A stretch of 64,000 bases of DNA. Origin: Streptomyces sp. B1I3. Lineage in GTDB: Bacteria > Actinomycetota > Actinomycetes > Streptomycetales > Streptomycetaceae. The notes beneath the pieces are model-generated. The model did not search any database. It saw only the letters and a program-made list of their open reading frames with translations, and had not been told where the DNA came from. The first letter of the stretch is position 1, and every line of letters begins with the position of its first letter. The stretch spans positions 1,736,001 through 1,800,000 of the forward strand of contig NZ_JAUSYD010000001.1 in NCBI RefSeq assembly GCF_030816615.1. The letters run 5' to 3'. A program made the position numbers and the translations under genes. This document shows positions 17,095 to 25,406 of this stretch, one piece after another.

Positions 17095-18837
17095 ATGCGG
17101 CTCCGCGCACTGCTGGACACCGACGCGCTGGGCCTGCGGCTGCTCGGCGGTGAGGACGAGCTGGACCGTTCGGTCCGGGGCGTCATGACGACCGACCTGC
17201 GCGACCCCAGCCGCTATCTCTCCGGCGGTGAACTCGTCCTCACGGGCCTGGCCTGGCGCCGGGACGCCTCGGACTCCGAGCCCTTCGTCCGGCTCCTGGC
17301 GGGCGCCGGGGTCGCGGGGCTCGCGGCCGGCGAGGCGGAGCTGGGGGCCGTCCCCGACGATCTCGTCCAGGCGTGCCTGCAGCACCGGCTGCCGCTCTTC
17401 GCCGTGCACGAGACCGTCGCGTTCGCGACGATCACCGAGCACGTGGTGCGCCAGGTGTCGGGCGAGCGCGCCGGGGACCTCGCCGCCGTCGTCGACCGCC
17501 ACCGCCGCCTGATGACCTCAGGCCCGGCGGGCGGCGGCCCGGAGGTGGTCCTCGACCTGCTCACCTCCGACCTGGACCTGCGGGCCTGGGTCCTCTCCCC
17601 CACCGGCCGCCAGGTCGCCGGCGCGGGGGAACCCCTGGCGGGCCGTGTCGGCGCCGCACTGGCCGGCCGCCATCTCGCGGCCACCCGCACCGGCCGCCGG
17701 GGCCCGCACCGGGCGGAGGTCGACGGCACGACGTACGCGCTGTTCCCGATCCGGAACAACGGCCGGGACGCGGACCCGGTCCCTCCCCGCGACGTCCGCG
17801 AGTCGCTGCTCTCGGACTGGCTGCTGGCCGTCGAGGCCGACGCGGGCGACTGGCCGGCCCCGCGGCTGGACCTGCTCCAGGGCGTCACCCAGCTGATCGC
17901 GGTCGAACGCGACCGCCGCGACGCCGCCCGTACGGTGCGCCGCAGGCTCGCCCAGGAGGTCCTGGAGCTGGTCCAGACGGGCGCCGCCCCCACCGAGATC
18001 GCCGCCAGGCTGCGGGTGGCCGCTCCCGTCCTGCTGCCGGGCCTGGGTACGGCGCCGCACTGGCAGGTCGTCGTCGCGCGGGTCGAGTGGACCGGGCAGG
18101 GCCCCGGCGCGGATCCGTCGGGCGGCCGGGCCGCGCAGGCGGTGCTGGAGGAGATCCTGGTCGACCCCCGGGTGACGGGCCCCGACTCCGCGGACCGGAT
18201 CGCCGTGGCGCACACCGGCGACGAGGCCGTGGCCCTCGTGCCGCTGCCCGCGGTCCCGCCGGCGCCCGCCGCCGAAGCCGATGAGGCGGGTGAGGCGGGT
18301 GCCTCCCCCGCCGCCGCGGGCACCCCCGAGCAGCGGGACGCCGCACTGCACGCCGACGTGCTGCTCGCCGGCATCCGTGAACCGCTCTCCGCCGGGCTCG
18401 CGGACGACGGCCGCCTGACACTGGGTGTCAGCGCCGCCGTGCACTCCGCCGAAGGGCTGCGCGGCGCCCTGGAGGAGGCCCGGCACGCCCGCCGGGTCGC
18501 GGCGGCCCGCCCGGGCCCGGTCTGCGCGGCAGGCCACCACGAACTCGCCTCCCACGTCCTGCTGCTGCCCTTCGTGCCGGACGACGTCCGCCGTGCCTTC
18601 ACCGCCCGGCTCCTCGACCCCCTGCGCGACTACGACCGGCGCCACCGCGCCGAGCTGATCGAGACGCTGGAAGCCTTCCTGGACTGCGACGGTTCCTGGA
18701 CCCGCTGCGCGGCCCGGCTGCACCTGCACGTCAACACGTTGCGCTACCGCGTCGGACGAATCGAGCAGTTGACGGGGCGTGACCTTTCGCGCCTCGAGGA
18801 CAAGCTCGACTTCTTCCTCGCCCTGCGTATGAGCTGA
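17095..18837 (+). CDS. PucR-family transcriptional regulator
   Basis: A 580-residue regulator. The N-terminal PucR domain (about 1-130, opening LRALLDTDALGLRLLGG) is followed by a GGDEF-like/unknown middle part with a low-complexity alanine/glutamate linker near 385-405, and the C-terminal PucR helix-turn-helix (HTH_30) near 520-578, with the typical motif CAARLHLHVNTLRYRVGRI. PucR proteins govern purine utilisation, often responding to allantoin or other purine metabolites. Its divergent position to the xanthine dehydrogenase operon strongly suggests that it controls that operon. Start: the ATG at 17095 begins the domain directly, though its Shine-Dalgarno sequence is weak (AAGAAGA, distant). 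Confidence 0.9.
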   Translation: MRLRALLDTDALGLRLLGGEDELDRSVRGVMTTDLRDPSRYLSGGELVLTGLAWRRDASDSEPFVRLLAGAGVAGLAAGEAELGAVPDDLVQACLQHRLPLFAVHETVAFATITEHVVRQVSGERAGDLAAVVDRHRRLMTSGPAGGGPEVVLDLLTSDLDLRAWVLSPTGRQVAGAGEPLAGRVGAALAGRHLAATRTGRRGPHRAEVDGTTYALFPIRNNGRDADPVPPRDVRESLLSDWLLAVEADAGDWPAPRLDLLQGVTQLIAVERDRRDAARTVRRRLAQEVLELVQTGAAPTEIAARLRVAAPVLLPGLGTAPHWQVVVARVEWTGQGPGADPSGGRAAQAVLEEILVDPRVTGPDSADRIAVAHTGDEAVALVPLPAVPPAPAAEADEAGEAGASPAAAGTPEQRDAALHADVLLAGIREPLSAGLADDGRLTLGVSAAVHSAEGLRGALEEARHARRVAAARPGPVCAAGHHELASHVLLLPFVPDDVRRAFTARLLDPLRDYDRRHRAELIETLEAFLDCDGSWTRCAARLHLHVNTLRYRVGRIEQLTGRDLSRLEDKLDFFLALRMS

Positions 18838-18876
18838 TCTCCCGGCACCACCCGGGACCGGCGGGGCTCCGGCCGA

Positions 18877-18894
18877 TTGTGAAATCTTTCACCT
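18877..18894. promoter_or_regulatory. Palindromic operator resembling Rex and CRP sites
   Basis: TTGTGAAATCTTTCACCT contains GTGAAA and TTTCAC arms separated by 2 nt. It fits the Rex pattern TTGTGAA-N4-TTCACAA except for the last two positions, and fits the CRP pattern TGTGA-N6-TCACA except for the last base. It lies about 100 bp before the TPR gene, just upstream of a weak promoter-like pair (TTGGCC 18912, TGAGAT 18936). Confidence 0.5.
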
Positions 18895-18985
18895 GACATC
18901 GACCCCACCTCTTGGCCCGGCGTGCCATTCCGTGCTGAGATGCGCCAGGACCCAACAGCTCGATGGCGCGCTCGGGGAGGGCAAC

Positions 18986-19783
18986 GTGGCGCACACCGCC
19001 ATGTCTGGTACCGGAACGACAGCAGATGACGATCCGCCGCTCCAGACAGCGGTATGGCGGCTGCGTTCACGCGCCTGCTGGACCGACGCGGCCGCGCTGC
19101 TCGAACCCGGCGCGGCCACCGATCCCGCCGTCGCGCTGCAGCGCACCTCCCTGCTGATCGAGCGGTGTCTCTACACCGGTACCGGCTGGACCGACGCCGA
19201 GGACGCGCTGCGCACGGCCGAGGCACTCGCCCACGACGACACCGAGCGCGGGACGGCCGCCTGCGAGCGCGGCTACCTCGCCTACGCCTCCACGCTCCTG
19301 GGCGTACGCGACCGGGCCGACGAGGCCAGCGTGGCGCTGAGCCGGGCAGCGGCCCTGCTCTCCCCCACGGCCCCCGGCCGCGCGCTGCTGGACCTGCGCC
19401 GCGGTCTGATCGCCCAGAACATCGCCGACGCGCCCCAGTCCGCCCTCGCCGCCTACCGCAGGGCCCACGCCGGAGCGCTGGCCCAGGGCGACGCGCTGCT
19501 GCTCTCGTCCACCTGGCGGCACCTCGCCTCGCTCGCGCTGCGTGAGGGCGAGCTCGCGGAGGCCCGGCACGGCTTCGCGGAGTCCCTGCGGATAAGGGAG
19601 GAGCTGGGGTTCCTCGTCGGTACGGCCCCGGCGCTCATCTCGCTCGCCGACGCCGGGTCCGGGCCCGAGGCGGCCCGGCTGCGCGCCGAGGCCGGCCGGC
19701 TGTTCCGGCTGCTGGGCGGCGTACCGACCTGGCTGGCGCCGCGGCTGGAGCCACCGGCCCCGGAGACCGCCGAGGCGAACTGA
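18986..19783 (+). CDS. Tetratricopeptide-repeat-like protein of unknown function
   Basis: A 265-residue, alanine- and leucine-rich helical protein with no signal peptide or membrane segment. Repeating helix pairs (for example DALRTAEALAHDD, ALAAYRRAHAGALAQGD, LAEARHGFAESLRIREELG) look like degenerate TPR units, which usually act as protein-interaction scaffolds. I start it at the GTG at 18986, which has GGGGAGGG 4 nt upstream; the ATG in frame at 18932 lacks a ribosome site. It is preceded by a striking palindrome at 18877 and followed by the convergent GntR gene. Its partner and role are unknown. Confidence 0.75.
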   Translation: MAHTAMSGTGTTADDDPPLQTAVWRLRSRACWTDAAALLEPGAATDPAVALQRTSLLIERCLYTGTGWTDAEDALRTAEALAHDDTERGTAACERGYLAYASTLLGVRDRADEASVALSRAAALLSPTAPGRALLDLRRGLIAQNIADAPQSALAAYRRAHAGALAQGDALLLSSTWRHLASLALREGELAEARHGFAESLRIREELGFLVGTAPALISLADAGSGPEAARLRAEAGRLFRLLGGVPTWLAPRLEPPAPETAEAN

Positions 19784-19862
19784 CCGGTGCGGCCGGCCGG
19801 ACTTCCCCGGCGGCCCGCGCCCTGATCAGCGGCCGGGCACCGGTGCTCCACGGTCCCGCCGG

Positions 19863-20612
19863 TCAGCGGTCGGCGCCCGTGAAGTGCTCCCGCACGAGGG
19901 ACTGCACCACGGTGAGGTCCCTCGCGATCAGCGCGTCCAGGAGCGCCGTGTGCTCCGACGCGTCGGCGAGCAGGTCGGCCCGCCGCGTGGCGGGATTGCT
20001 GACCAGTGGCCACTGGGACCGGCGGTGGAGGCCGTCGGCGACCGCGACGAGCTGTTCGTTGCCCGCGAGCGCGAGAACGGCCCGGTGGAAGGCGCGGTCG
20101 CACTCCGCGTAGTTCGCCCGGTCACCGACCGCGGCGGCCGCGACGGTGGCGTCGGCCAGCGGGCGCAGCGCGCACCAGTCGGCGGCGGGGACGGTGCGGG
20201 CCAGCCGCAGCATCACGGGAACCTCGATCAGCGCGCGCACCTCGGCGAGCTCCGCCAGCTCGCGGGGGCCGCGCTCGCTGACCCGGAAGCCCCGGTTCGG
20301 CACGACCTCGACGGCGCCCTCGGAGGCGAGTTGCTGCATGGCCTCGCGCACCGGCGTCGCCGAGACACCGAGGCGGGCTCCGAGCGCGGGCGCCGAGTAG
20401 ACCTGCCCGGGGGCCAGCTCCCCGTCGACGAGGGCGGCCCGCAGCGCGTCCAGGACCTGGCCTCTCACCGAGTGCCGCCGCACCACGCGGGGGGCGGGCG
20501 GCTCACTGTGGGTGTGCTCGCCGCGCGCCTGTCCGGGCACGCGGGCGTCCGGCGGGGTCGCCGCGTACGCGTACGACGGTCGTACGTCCTCACGGGCTCT
20601 GCCCTGCTCCAC
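19863..20612 (-). CDS. GntR-family transcriptional regulator (FadR/FCD subfamily)
   Basis: A 249-residue regulator. After about 35 variable residues, a winged helix-turn-helix covers about 38-100 (SVRGQVLDALRAALVDGEL, then LGVSATPVREAMQQLASEG). The C-terminal all-helical FCD ligand-binding domain (about 105-240) shows the metal-associated histidine pattern (Asp/His in CDRAFHRAVL and SEHTALLDALI). Members usually repress catabolic genes and respond to small acids. The start is the GTG at 20612, with GAGGAGG just upstream; the longer frame to 21362 overlaps the next gene and is not coding. It is divergent from the FhuF-like gene; its target is not obvious. Confidence 0.85.
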   Translation of the reverse strand: MEQGRAREDVRPSYAYAATPPDARVPGQARGEHTHSEPPAPRVVRRHSVRGQVLDALRAALVDGELAPGQVYSAPALGARLGVSATPVREAMQQLASEGAVEVVPNRGFRVSERGPRELAELAEVRALIEVPVMLRLARTVPAADWCALRPLADATVAAAAVGDRANYAECDRAFHRAVLALAGNEQLVAVADGLHRRSQWPLVSNPATRRADLLADASEHTALLDALIARDLTVVQSLVREHFTGADR

Positions 20613-20710
20613 TGGACCTCCTCGGACCGGCGGGCACCGGCTCGCGTGCGCCGGGCCCCCTGTGCACGATAGGCGGAGCGGACCACAGTTCACACACCGC
20701 GCAGTTCGGG

Positions 20711-20729
20711 TAAGGTAAGGCTTACCTGT
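20711..20729 (+). promoter_or_regulatory. Iron box (DmdR/IdeR-type operator)
   Basis: The 19 bp here match the remembered IdeR/DmdR consensus TTAGGTTAGGCTAACCTAA at 14 of 19 positions. The core AGGTAAG-G-CTTACCT (20713-20727) is a perfect palindrome about one base centre. It lies 27 bp before the FhuF-like start codon, where a bound iron-loaded repressor would block transcription. Confidence 0.8.
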
Positions 20730-20756
20730 AAATGATCGCGATTCGGTGGTCCCCAC

Positions 20757-21602
20757 ATGCCCGTGTCCACTCTGCTCGCCGCCACGCCGTCCCCCGTGAC
20801 CGCGGCGTACGCGCGTATGACCGAGGTCTTCCCCGGGCTGCGCGCGGAGGTGCTCAGCGACGACGTCGCCGCACCGTCGGACGGCGGCTGGGTGGGGGCG
20901 GCCGAGCTCGCGGAGGGCGGCACGGCACTTGACGCCTTCCTGGCGTGGGACGACGCCCAGGTGGTGCGCGACTACGGCACCCAGGCCCGCCCCGACGTGG
21001 TGGCCAGCTTCGGGCTGCACCGCTACGCGTGGCCGGCCTGTCTCCTGGTGACCGTGCCGTGGTTCCTCCACCGCAGGGTGCCCCGCATCCCCGTCCAGGA
21101 CGTCTTCTTCCAGCGGGCCCTCGGCCACCTGAGCGTCCGGGTGCGGGAATTCGCCTGCCTGCCGGACGACCCTGCGGCCTCTCTGCCCGGCGCCCGGGTC
21201 GTGCCGGACGAGGCGGCCCTGCGCGCGGAGGTGCTCGGCGCGGTGGCGGAGCACCTCGGCCCGGTCCTCGAGGGCTTCGGGCCGCGCATGCGGCGCGGCA
21301 GGCGCGCCCTGTGGGGCATGGCCACGGACGAGATCGTCGAAGGGCTCTGGTACGTCGCCCACCTGCTCGGCGAGGAGCGCCGCGCGATGACCGAGCTCGA
21401 ACTGCTGCTGCCCGGCACGACCGGGCCGTACGTGGGCACCGCCGGCTTCCGCGAGCTGACCGGGCCGAACGGCGAATCATTGCCGACCCGCGACCGGGCG
21501 AGCTGCTGCCTCTTCTACACACTGCGGCCCGAGGACACCTGCGTCACCTGCCCCCGCACCTGCGACGCCGACCGCGTACGGAAGCTGACGCCCGCACCGT
21601 GA
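20757..21602 (+). CDS. FhuF-like siderophore-iron reductase
   Basis: A 281-residue cytoplasmic protein. Its C-terminus has the FhuF signature C-C-x10-C-x2-C (CCLFYTLRPEDTCVTC), which binds a 2Fe-2S cluster in the E. coli protein. The N-terminal two thirds match the FhuF-like part of the family (HRYAWPACLLVTVPWFLHRRVP). The family reduces Fe3+ in imported hydroxamate siderophores to release iron. A well-formed iron box sits immediately upstream, supporting control by iron through a DmdR-type repressor. Transport genes are not adjacent, so it acts with siderophore uptake systems elsewhere. Confidence 0.87.
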   Translation: MPVSTLLAATPSPVTAAYARMTEVFPGLRAEVLSDDVAAPSDGGWVGAAELAEGGTALDAFLAWDDAQVVRDYGTQARPDVVASFGLHRYAWPACLLVTVPWFLHRRVPRIPVQDVFFQRALGHLSVRVREFACLPDDPAASLPGARVVPDEAALRAEVLGAVAEHLGPVLEGFGPRMRRGRRALWGMATDEIVEGLWYVAHLLGEERRAMTELELLLPGTTGPYVGTAGFRELTGPNGESLPTRDRASCCLFYTLRPEDTCVTCPRTCDADRVRKLTPAP

Positions 21603-21806
21603 CCCGGTCCGGCCGGTCACACCCCTCGCCCGGGTGATCCGATTCGAACGCAACACCGCTTAACCGTAGACGCGTTCGACAACATTCCGCCCAACGATGG
21701 TCCCGGCCACCCCAATGGCGTTCACTTGCCCCGAAACCGCCTGAGCGAGGGGGCATTTCCGTCACGATGGCGCCCGAAACGCCCTACGTGACGCAAGGGA
21801 CCGCGC

Positions 21807-22895
21807 ATGAGACTGACCGACATATCGCTTGACTGGCTGCTTCCGGGCGCCGTACTGCTCGTGGGGGTCATGGCGGCGGTGACGGTGGTCGCGCGCGGCA
21901 GGCGCGCCGCTGAGAAGGCCGCGGCCGACGACAGCTGGGAACGCAGCGAGGACCGTCGCAGGCGCAAGGAGGCGCTCTACGCCACCGCCTCGTACGTCCT
22001 GCTGTTCTGCTGTGCGGCGGTCGCCGCCGCCCTCTCCTTCCACGGGCTCGTCGGCTTCGGCCGGCAAAACCTCAACCTCACCGGCGGCTGGGAGTACCTG
22101 GTGCCGTTCGGCCTCGACGGGGCCGCCATGTTCTGTTCGGTGCTCGCGGTGCGCGAGGCGAGCCACGGTGACGCGGCCCTCGGCTCCCGGCTGCTGGTCT
22201 GGACGTTCGCCGGCGCCGCCGCCTGGTTCAACTGGGTGCACGCACCGCGCGGGATGGACCACGCGGGCGCCCCGCACTTCTTCGCGGGGATGTCGCTCTC
22301 GGCGGCCGTGCTCTTCGACCGCGCGCTCAAGCAGACCCGGCGTGCCGCGCTGCGCGAGCAGGGCCTGGTGCCCCGCCCGCTGCCGCAGATCCGGATCGTG
22401 CGGTGGCTGCGGGCCCCCAGGGAGACCTTCGGCGCCTGGTCGCTGATGCTCCTGGAGGGCGTACGCACCCTGGACGAGGCGGTCGACGAGGTCCGCGAGG
22501 ACCGCAGGGAGAAGGAGCAGGACCGGCTCCGCCGGCGGGACCGGGTGAAGTTGGATCGCGCCCGCATCAAGGCCCTGAACCGGCAGAACCGGGCATGGGG
22601 GCGTGGGGGCCGAACCGGCCATCAGGTGGACGTCCAGCCCGCCATCGCCCCGGGCGGCGGCGGCGGCACGCAGGCCGTCGCGGAGCCTGCCATAACCGAG
22701 CCGGGACAGCTGCCCCTGCGCCCCCGGCCATCCCTGCAAGCCGTGAACGGCTCGAACTCCACGAGCACTTCGGCACAGAGCGCGAGCGGTGATCCCGCGA
22801 CGGTCGACCTCACCGCCGAGGACGACACCCAGGCCCTGCCGCGACTCGATTCGCTGGAGCGCAAACTCAAGGACCTGGAACAGCAGTTCGGCTGA
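21807..22895 (+). CDS. DUF2637 membrane protein (SpdB-like)
   Basis: A 362-residue protein with four predicted membrane segments (about 10-28, 58-80, 98-118 and 128-160), followed by a highly charged coiled-coil-like region (about 205-260, rich in Arg/Glu/Lys) and a disordered tail. The region from YATASYVLLFCCAAVAAALS onward is typical of DUF2637, a family best known from Streptomyces chromosomes and from spread genes of conjugative plasmids. AGGGA lies upstream of the ATG. No other transfer gene (TraB, Int, Xis) is nearby, so I see a chromosomal family member, not an integrated element. Function unknown. Confidence 0.8.
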   Translation: MRLTDISLDWLLPGAVLLVGVMAAVTVVARGRRAAEKAAADDSWERSEDRRRRKEALYATASYVLLFCCAAVAAALSFHGLVGFGRQNLNLTGGWEYLVPFGLDGAAMFCSVLAVREASHGDAALGSRLLVWTFAGAAAWFNWVHAPRGMDHAGAPHFFAGMSLSAAVLFDRALKQTRRAALREQGLVPRPLPQIRIVRWLRAPRETFGAWSLMLLEGVRTLDEAVDEVREDRREKEQDRLRRRDRVKLDRARIKALNRQNRAWGRGGRTGHQVDVQPAIAPGGGGGTQAVAEPAITEPGQLPLRPRPSLQAVNGSNSTSTSAQSASGDPATVDLTAEDDTQALPRLDSLERKLKDLEQQFG

Positions 22896-22930
22896 GGAGG
22901 ATGAGCCTCCCAGGCCACTCGGGCCTGGGG

Positions 22931-23356
22931 TCAGGCCGTCCGGCCGCTCAGCTCGAACCACACCACCTTGCCCAGCGCCTGCGCCGTGACTCCCCAGGAG
23001 TCGGCCAGACTCTGCACGAGGAGCAGTCCCCTGCCGTGCGTACCGTCGTCGGCGTTCGGTACGTACGGCGCGGGCTCCTGCTCCGCCAGGAAGTCGCGCA
23101 CCTCCACGCGCAGGCGCGCGGGCGCCGAGGTCACCGTGACCACCGCACCGTTGCGGGTGTGGATCAGAGCGTTCGTCAGGAGCTCGCTCAGCAGGAGCTC
23201 GGCCACGTCGGTGTACTGCCTACCCGAGCGGTGGCTCAGAAACTCCCTCAGGGCACACCGCACCTCGCCCACGGCCGACATGTCGGCGTGACCGACTCTG
23301 CGATGCAGTCGCGTCGGCCCGCTTTTCTGACGTCTCGTCATGTCCCCCGTCAGCAC
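22931..23356 (-). CDS. Anti-sigma-factor-type ATP-binding protein (HATPase_c)
   Basis: A 141-residue protein with the Bergerat ATP-binding fold seen in RsbW/SpoIIAB kinases. The N-box is LLSELLTNALIHT (about 65-77), the G1 region is VEVRDFLAEQEP, and the G2 box is GTHGRGLLLVQSLADSWG (about 108-125). Streptomyces have dozens of these, many of which control sigma factors through partner switching, or act in conservons. No anti-anti-sigma or sigma gene lies beside it, so its partner is unknown. Start: I prefer the GTG at 23356 (AGGGGGA 9 nt upstream); the ATG at 23341 is an alternative. Confidence 0.8.
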   Translation of the reverse strand: MLTGDMTRRQKSGPTRLHRRVGHADMSAVGEVRCALREFLSHRSGRQYTDVAELLLSELLTNALIHTRNGAVVTVTSAPARLRVEVRDFLAEQEPAPYVPNADDGTHGRGLLLVQSLADSWGVTAQALGKVVWFELSGRTA

Positions 23357-23552
23357 GCTGATTCGTCCCCCTGTTTCCGACACGTCTCGAACACCATCCC
23401 GGGATGCATGCCCCACAGACGGGCGCCCACGCGTCCCCGGGCCTCAACAGGTGAACGAACACCTGCGTCGCCCCCGGCGTGCGCCGGGCGCAACTCGTGC
23501 CCGTACGCACGGCCGGCCCTTCAGAGATTCACCGCGTCCGCGGTGAGGACCT

Positions 23553-25295
23553 TCAGAGGCGCGGCACGTTCCGGAGGTTGGAGCGCGCCATCTGGAGCAT
23601 GCGGCCCACCCCGCCGTCCAGCACGATCTTGCTGGCGGAGAGCGCGAAGCCGGTGACCATGTCGGCACTGATCTTCGGCGGGATGGACAGGGCGTTCGGG
23701 TCGGTGACCACGTCGACGAGCGCGGGACCCTTGTGCTTGAAGGCGTCCTTGAGCGCGCCCGCCAGCTGTTTCGGCTTCTCCACCCGCACCCCGTAGGCAC
23801 CGGCGGCGCGGGCCACGGCGGCGAAGTCCGGATTCTTGTTGGTCGTGCCGAAGGAGGGCAGGCCCCCCACCAGCATCTCCAGTTCCACCATGCCGAGCGA
23901 GGAGTTGTTGAAGAGGACGACCTTCACCGGCAGGTCGTACTGCACGAGCGTGAGGAAGTCGCCCATCAGCATGGTGAACCCGCCGTCGCCGGACATCGAC
24001 ACGACCTGCCTGTTCCGGTCCGTGAACTGGGCGCCGATCGCCTGCGGGAGGGCGTTGGCCATCGAGCCGTGGCTGAACGAACCGATCACCCTGCGCCTGC
24101 CGTTGGGTGTGAGGTACCGGGCCGCCCATACGTTGCACATGCCGGTGTCGACGGTGAACACGGCGTCGCCGTCCGCCAGTTCGTCGAGCACCGCGGCGAC
24201 GTACTCCGGGTGGATCGGCACGTGCTTGTCGACCTTGCGGGTGTAGGCCTTGACCACGCCCTCCAGCGCGTCGGCGTGCTTCTTCAGCATCCGGTCGAGG
24301 AACCTGCGGTCGTCCTTGACCTTCACCTGCGGTGTCAGGCACCGCAGCGTCTCGCGCACATCACCCCAGACGGCCAGATCCAGCTTGGACCGCCGGCCCA
24401 GGTGCTCGGGGCGGACATCGACCTGGACGATCTTCACATCGGTGGGAAGGAAGGCGTTGTACGGGAAGTCGGTGCCCAGCAGGATCAGCAGATCGCACTC
24501 GTGGGTGGCCTCGTACGCGGCTCCGTAGCCCAGGAGCCCGCTCATCCCGACATCGAACGGATTGTCGTACTGGATCCATTCCTTGCCGCGCAGGGCGTGG
24601 CCGACCGGAGCCTTCACCCGCTCGGCGAACTCCATGACCTCGGCGTGTGCGCCGGCCGTGCCGCTGCCGCAGAACAGCGTCACCCGTGCGGCCTCGTCGA
24701 CCATCCGGCAGAGCTTGTCGATCTCCTCGTCCCCGGGCCGCACGGAGGGCCGTGAGGTGACCAGGGCGTGCTCGACGGACCTCTCCGGGGCCGGCTGCCC
24801 GGCGATGTCACCGGGCATGGAGACGACGCTGACGCCGCCCCGCCCGACGGCGTGCTGGATGGCCGTCTGCAGCAGGCGCGGCATCTGTTGCGGGTTGGAG
24901 ATCATCTCGTTGTAGTGGCTGCACTCCTGGAAGAGCAGCCCGGGGTGGGTCTCCTGGAAGTACCCGAGTCCGATCTCGCTCGACGGGATGTGCGAGGCGA
25001 GGGCCAGCACCGGGGCCATGGAGCGGTGGGCGTCGTAGAGGCCGTTGATGAGGTGCAGGTTGCCGGGCCCGCAGGACCCGGCGCAGGCCGCGAGATTTCC
25101 GGTGATCTGGGCCTCGGCCCCGGCGGCGAACGCGGCGGTCTCCTCGTGCCGGACCTGGACCCACTCGATGCCGGAGTGGCGCCGGACGGCGTCGACCACG
25201 GGGTTGAGGCTGTCACCGACGACGCCGTACAGCCGCTCGACCCCCGCCCGTACGAGAATGTCGACGAACTGCTCCGACACGTTCTGCTTGGCCAT
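23553..25295 (-). CDS. Thiamine-diphosphate enzyme, pyruvate oxidase/dehydrogenase (PoxB-like)
   Basis: A 580-residue three-domain ThDP enzyme. The N-terminal PYR domain contains the catalytic glutamate in RHEETAAFAAG (Glu51). The middle domain (about 195-325) is the FAD/nucleotide-type fold. The C-terminal PP domain has the ThDP/Mg2+ motif SGDGGFTMLMGDF followed by NN (about 430-460). The overall sequence is closest to pyruvate dehydrogenase (quinone)/pyruvate oxidase, which decarboxylates pyruvate to acetate and CO2 and passes electrons to quinone or oxygen. Acetolactate synthase-like relatives are the alternative. The ATG at 25295 has AGGAAGGG at good spacing. It is monocistronic. Confidence 0.85.
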   Translation of the reverse strand: MAKQNVSEQFVDILVRAGVERLYGVVGDSLNPVVDAVRRHSGIEWVQVRHEETAAFAAGAEAQITGNLAACAGSCGPGNLHLINGLYDAHRSMAPVLALASHIPSSEIGLGYFQETHPGLLFQECSHYNEMISNPQQMPRLLQTAIQHAVGRGGVSVVSMPGDIAGQPAPERSVEHALVTSRPSVRPGDEEIDKLCRMVDEAARVTLFCGSGTAGAHAEVMEFAERVKAPVGHALRGKEWIQYDNPFDVGMSGLLGYGAAYEATHECDLLILLGTDFPYNAFLPTDVKIVQVDVRPEHLGRRSKLDLAVWGDVRETLRCLTPQVKVKDDRRFLDRMLKKHADALEGVVKAYTRKVDKHVPIHPEYVAAVLDELADGDAVFTVDTGMCNVWAARYLTPNGRRRVIGSFSHGSMANALPQAIGAQFTDRNRQVVSMSGDGGFTMLMGDFLTLVQYDLPVKVVLFNNSSLGMVELEMLVGGLPSFGTTNKNPDFAAVARAAGAYGVRVEKPKQLAGALKDAFKHKGPALVDVVTDPNALSIPPKISADMVTGFALSASKIVLDGGVGRMLQMARSNLRNVPRL

Positions 25296-25406
25296 GGGTG
25301 CGCGCCCTTCCTGCCTGTGCTCCGTGCACACGCGGCTGTCCCGGCTCCGGGCGCCGGGACACCGGCCGGCCGGACTCCGGAAACCATCAACCCATGGCGT
25401 GCGCGG

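Noticed and set aside
21640..21680. TTCGAACG near 21651 looked like the T-arm of a tRNA.
   Set aside because: No acceptor stem, anticodon arm or CCA-proximal pairing can be built around it.
21807..22895. DUF2637 (SpdB-like) gene as a sign of an integrated conjugative element.
   Set aside because: No integrase, excisionase, TraB-like translocase or attachment repeats are nearby; chromosomal copies are common.
23448..23465. CAGGTG-N6-CACCTG inverted repeat upstream of the anti-sigma-type ATPase gene.
   Set aside because: Only 6-bp arms in GC-rich sequence; such repeats are expected by chance and position gives no clear role.
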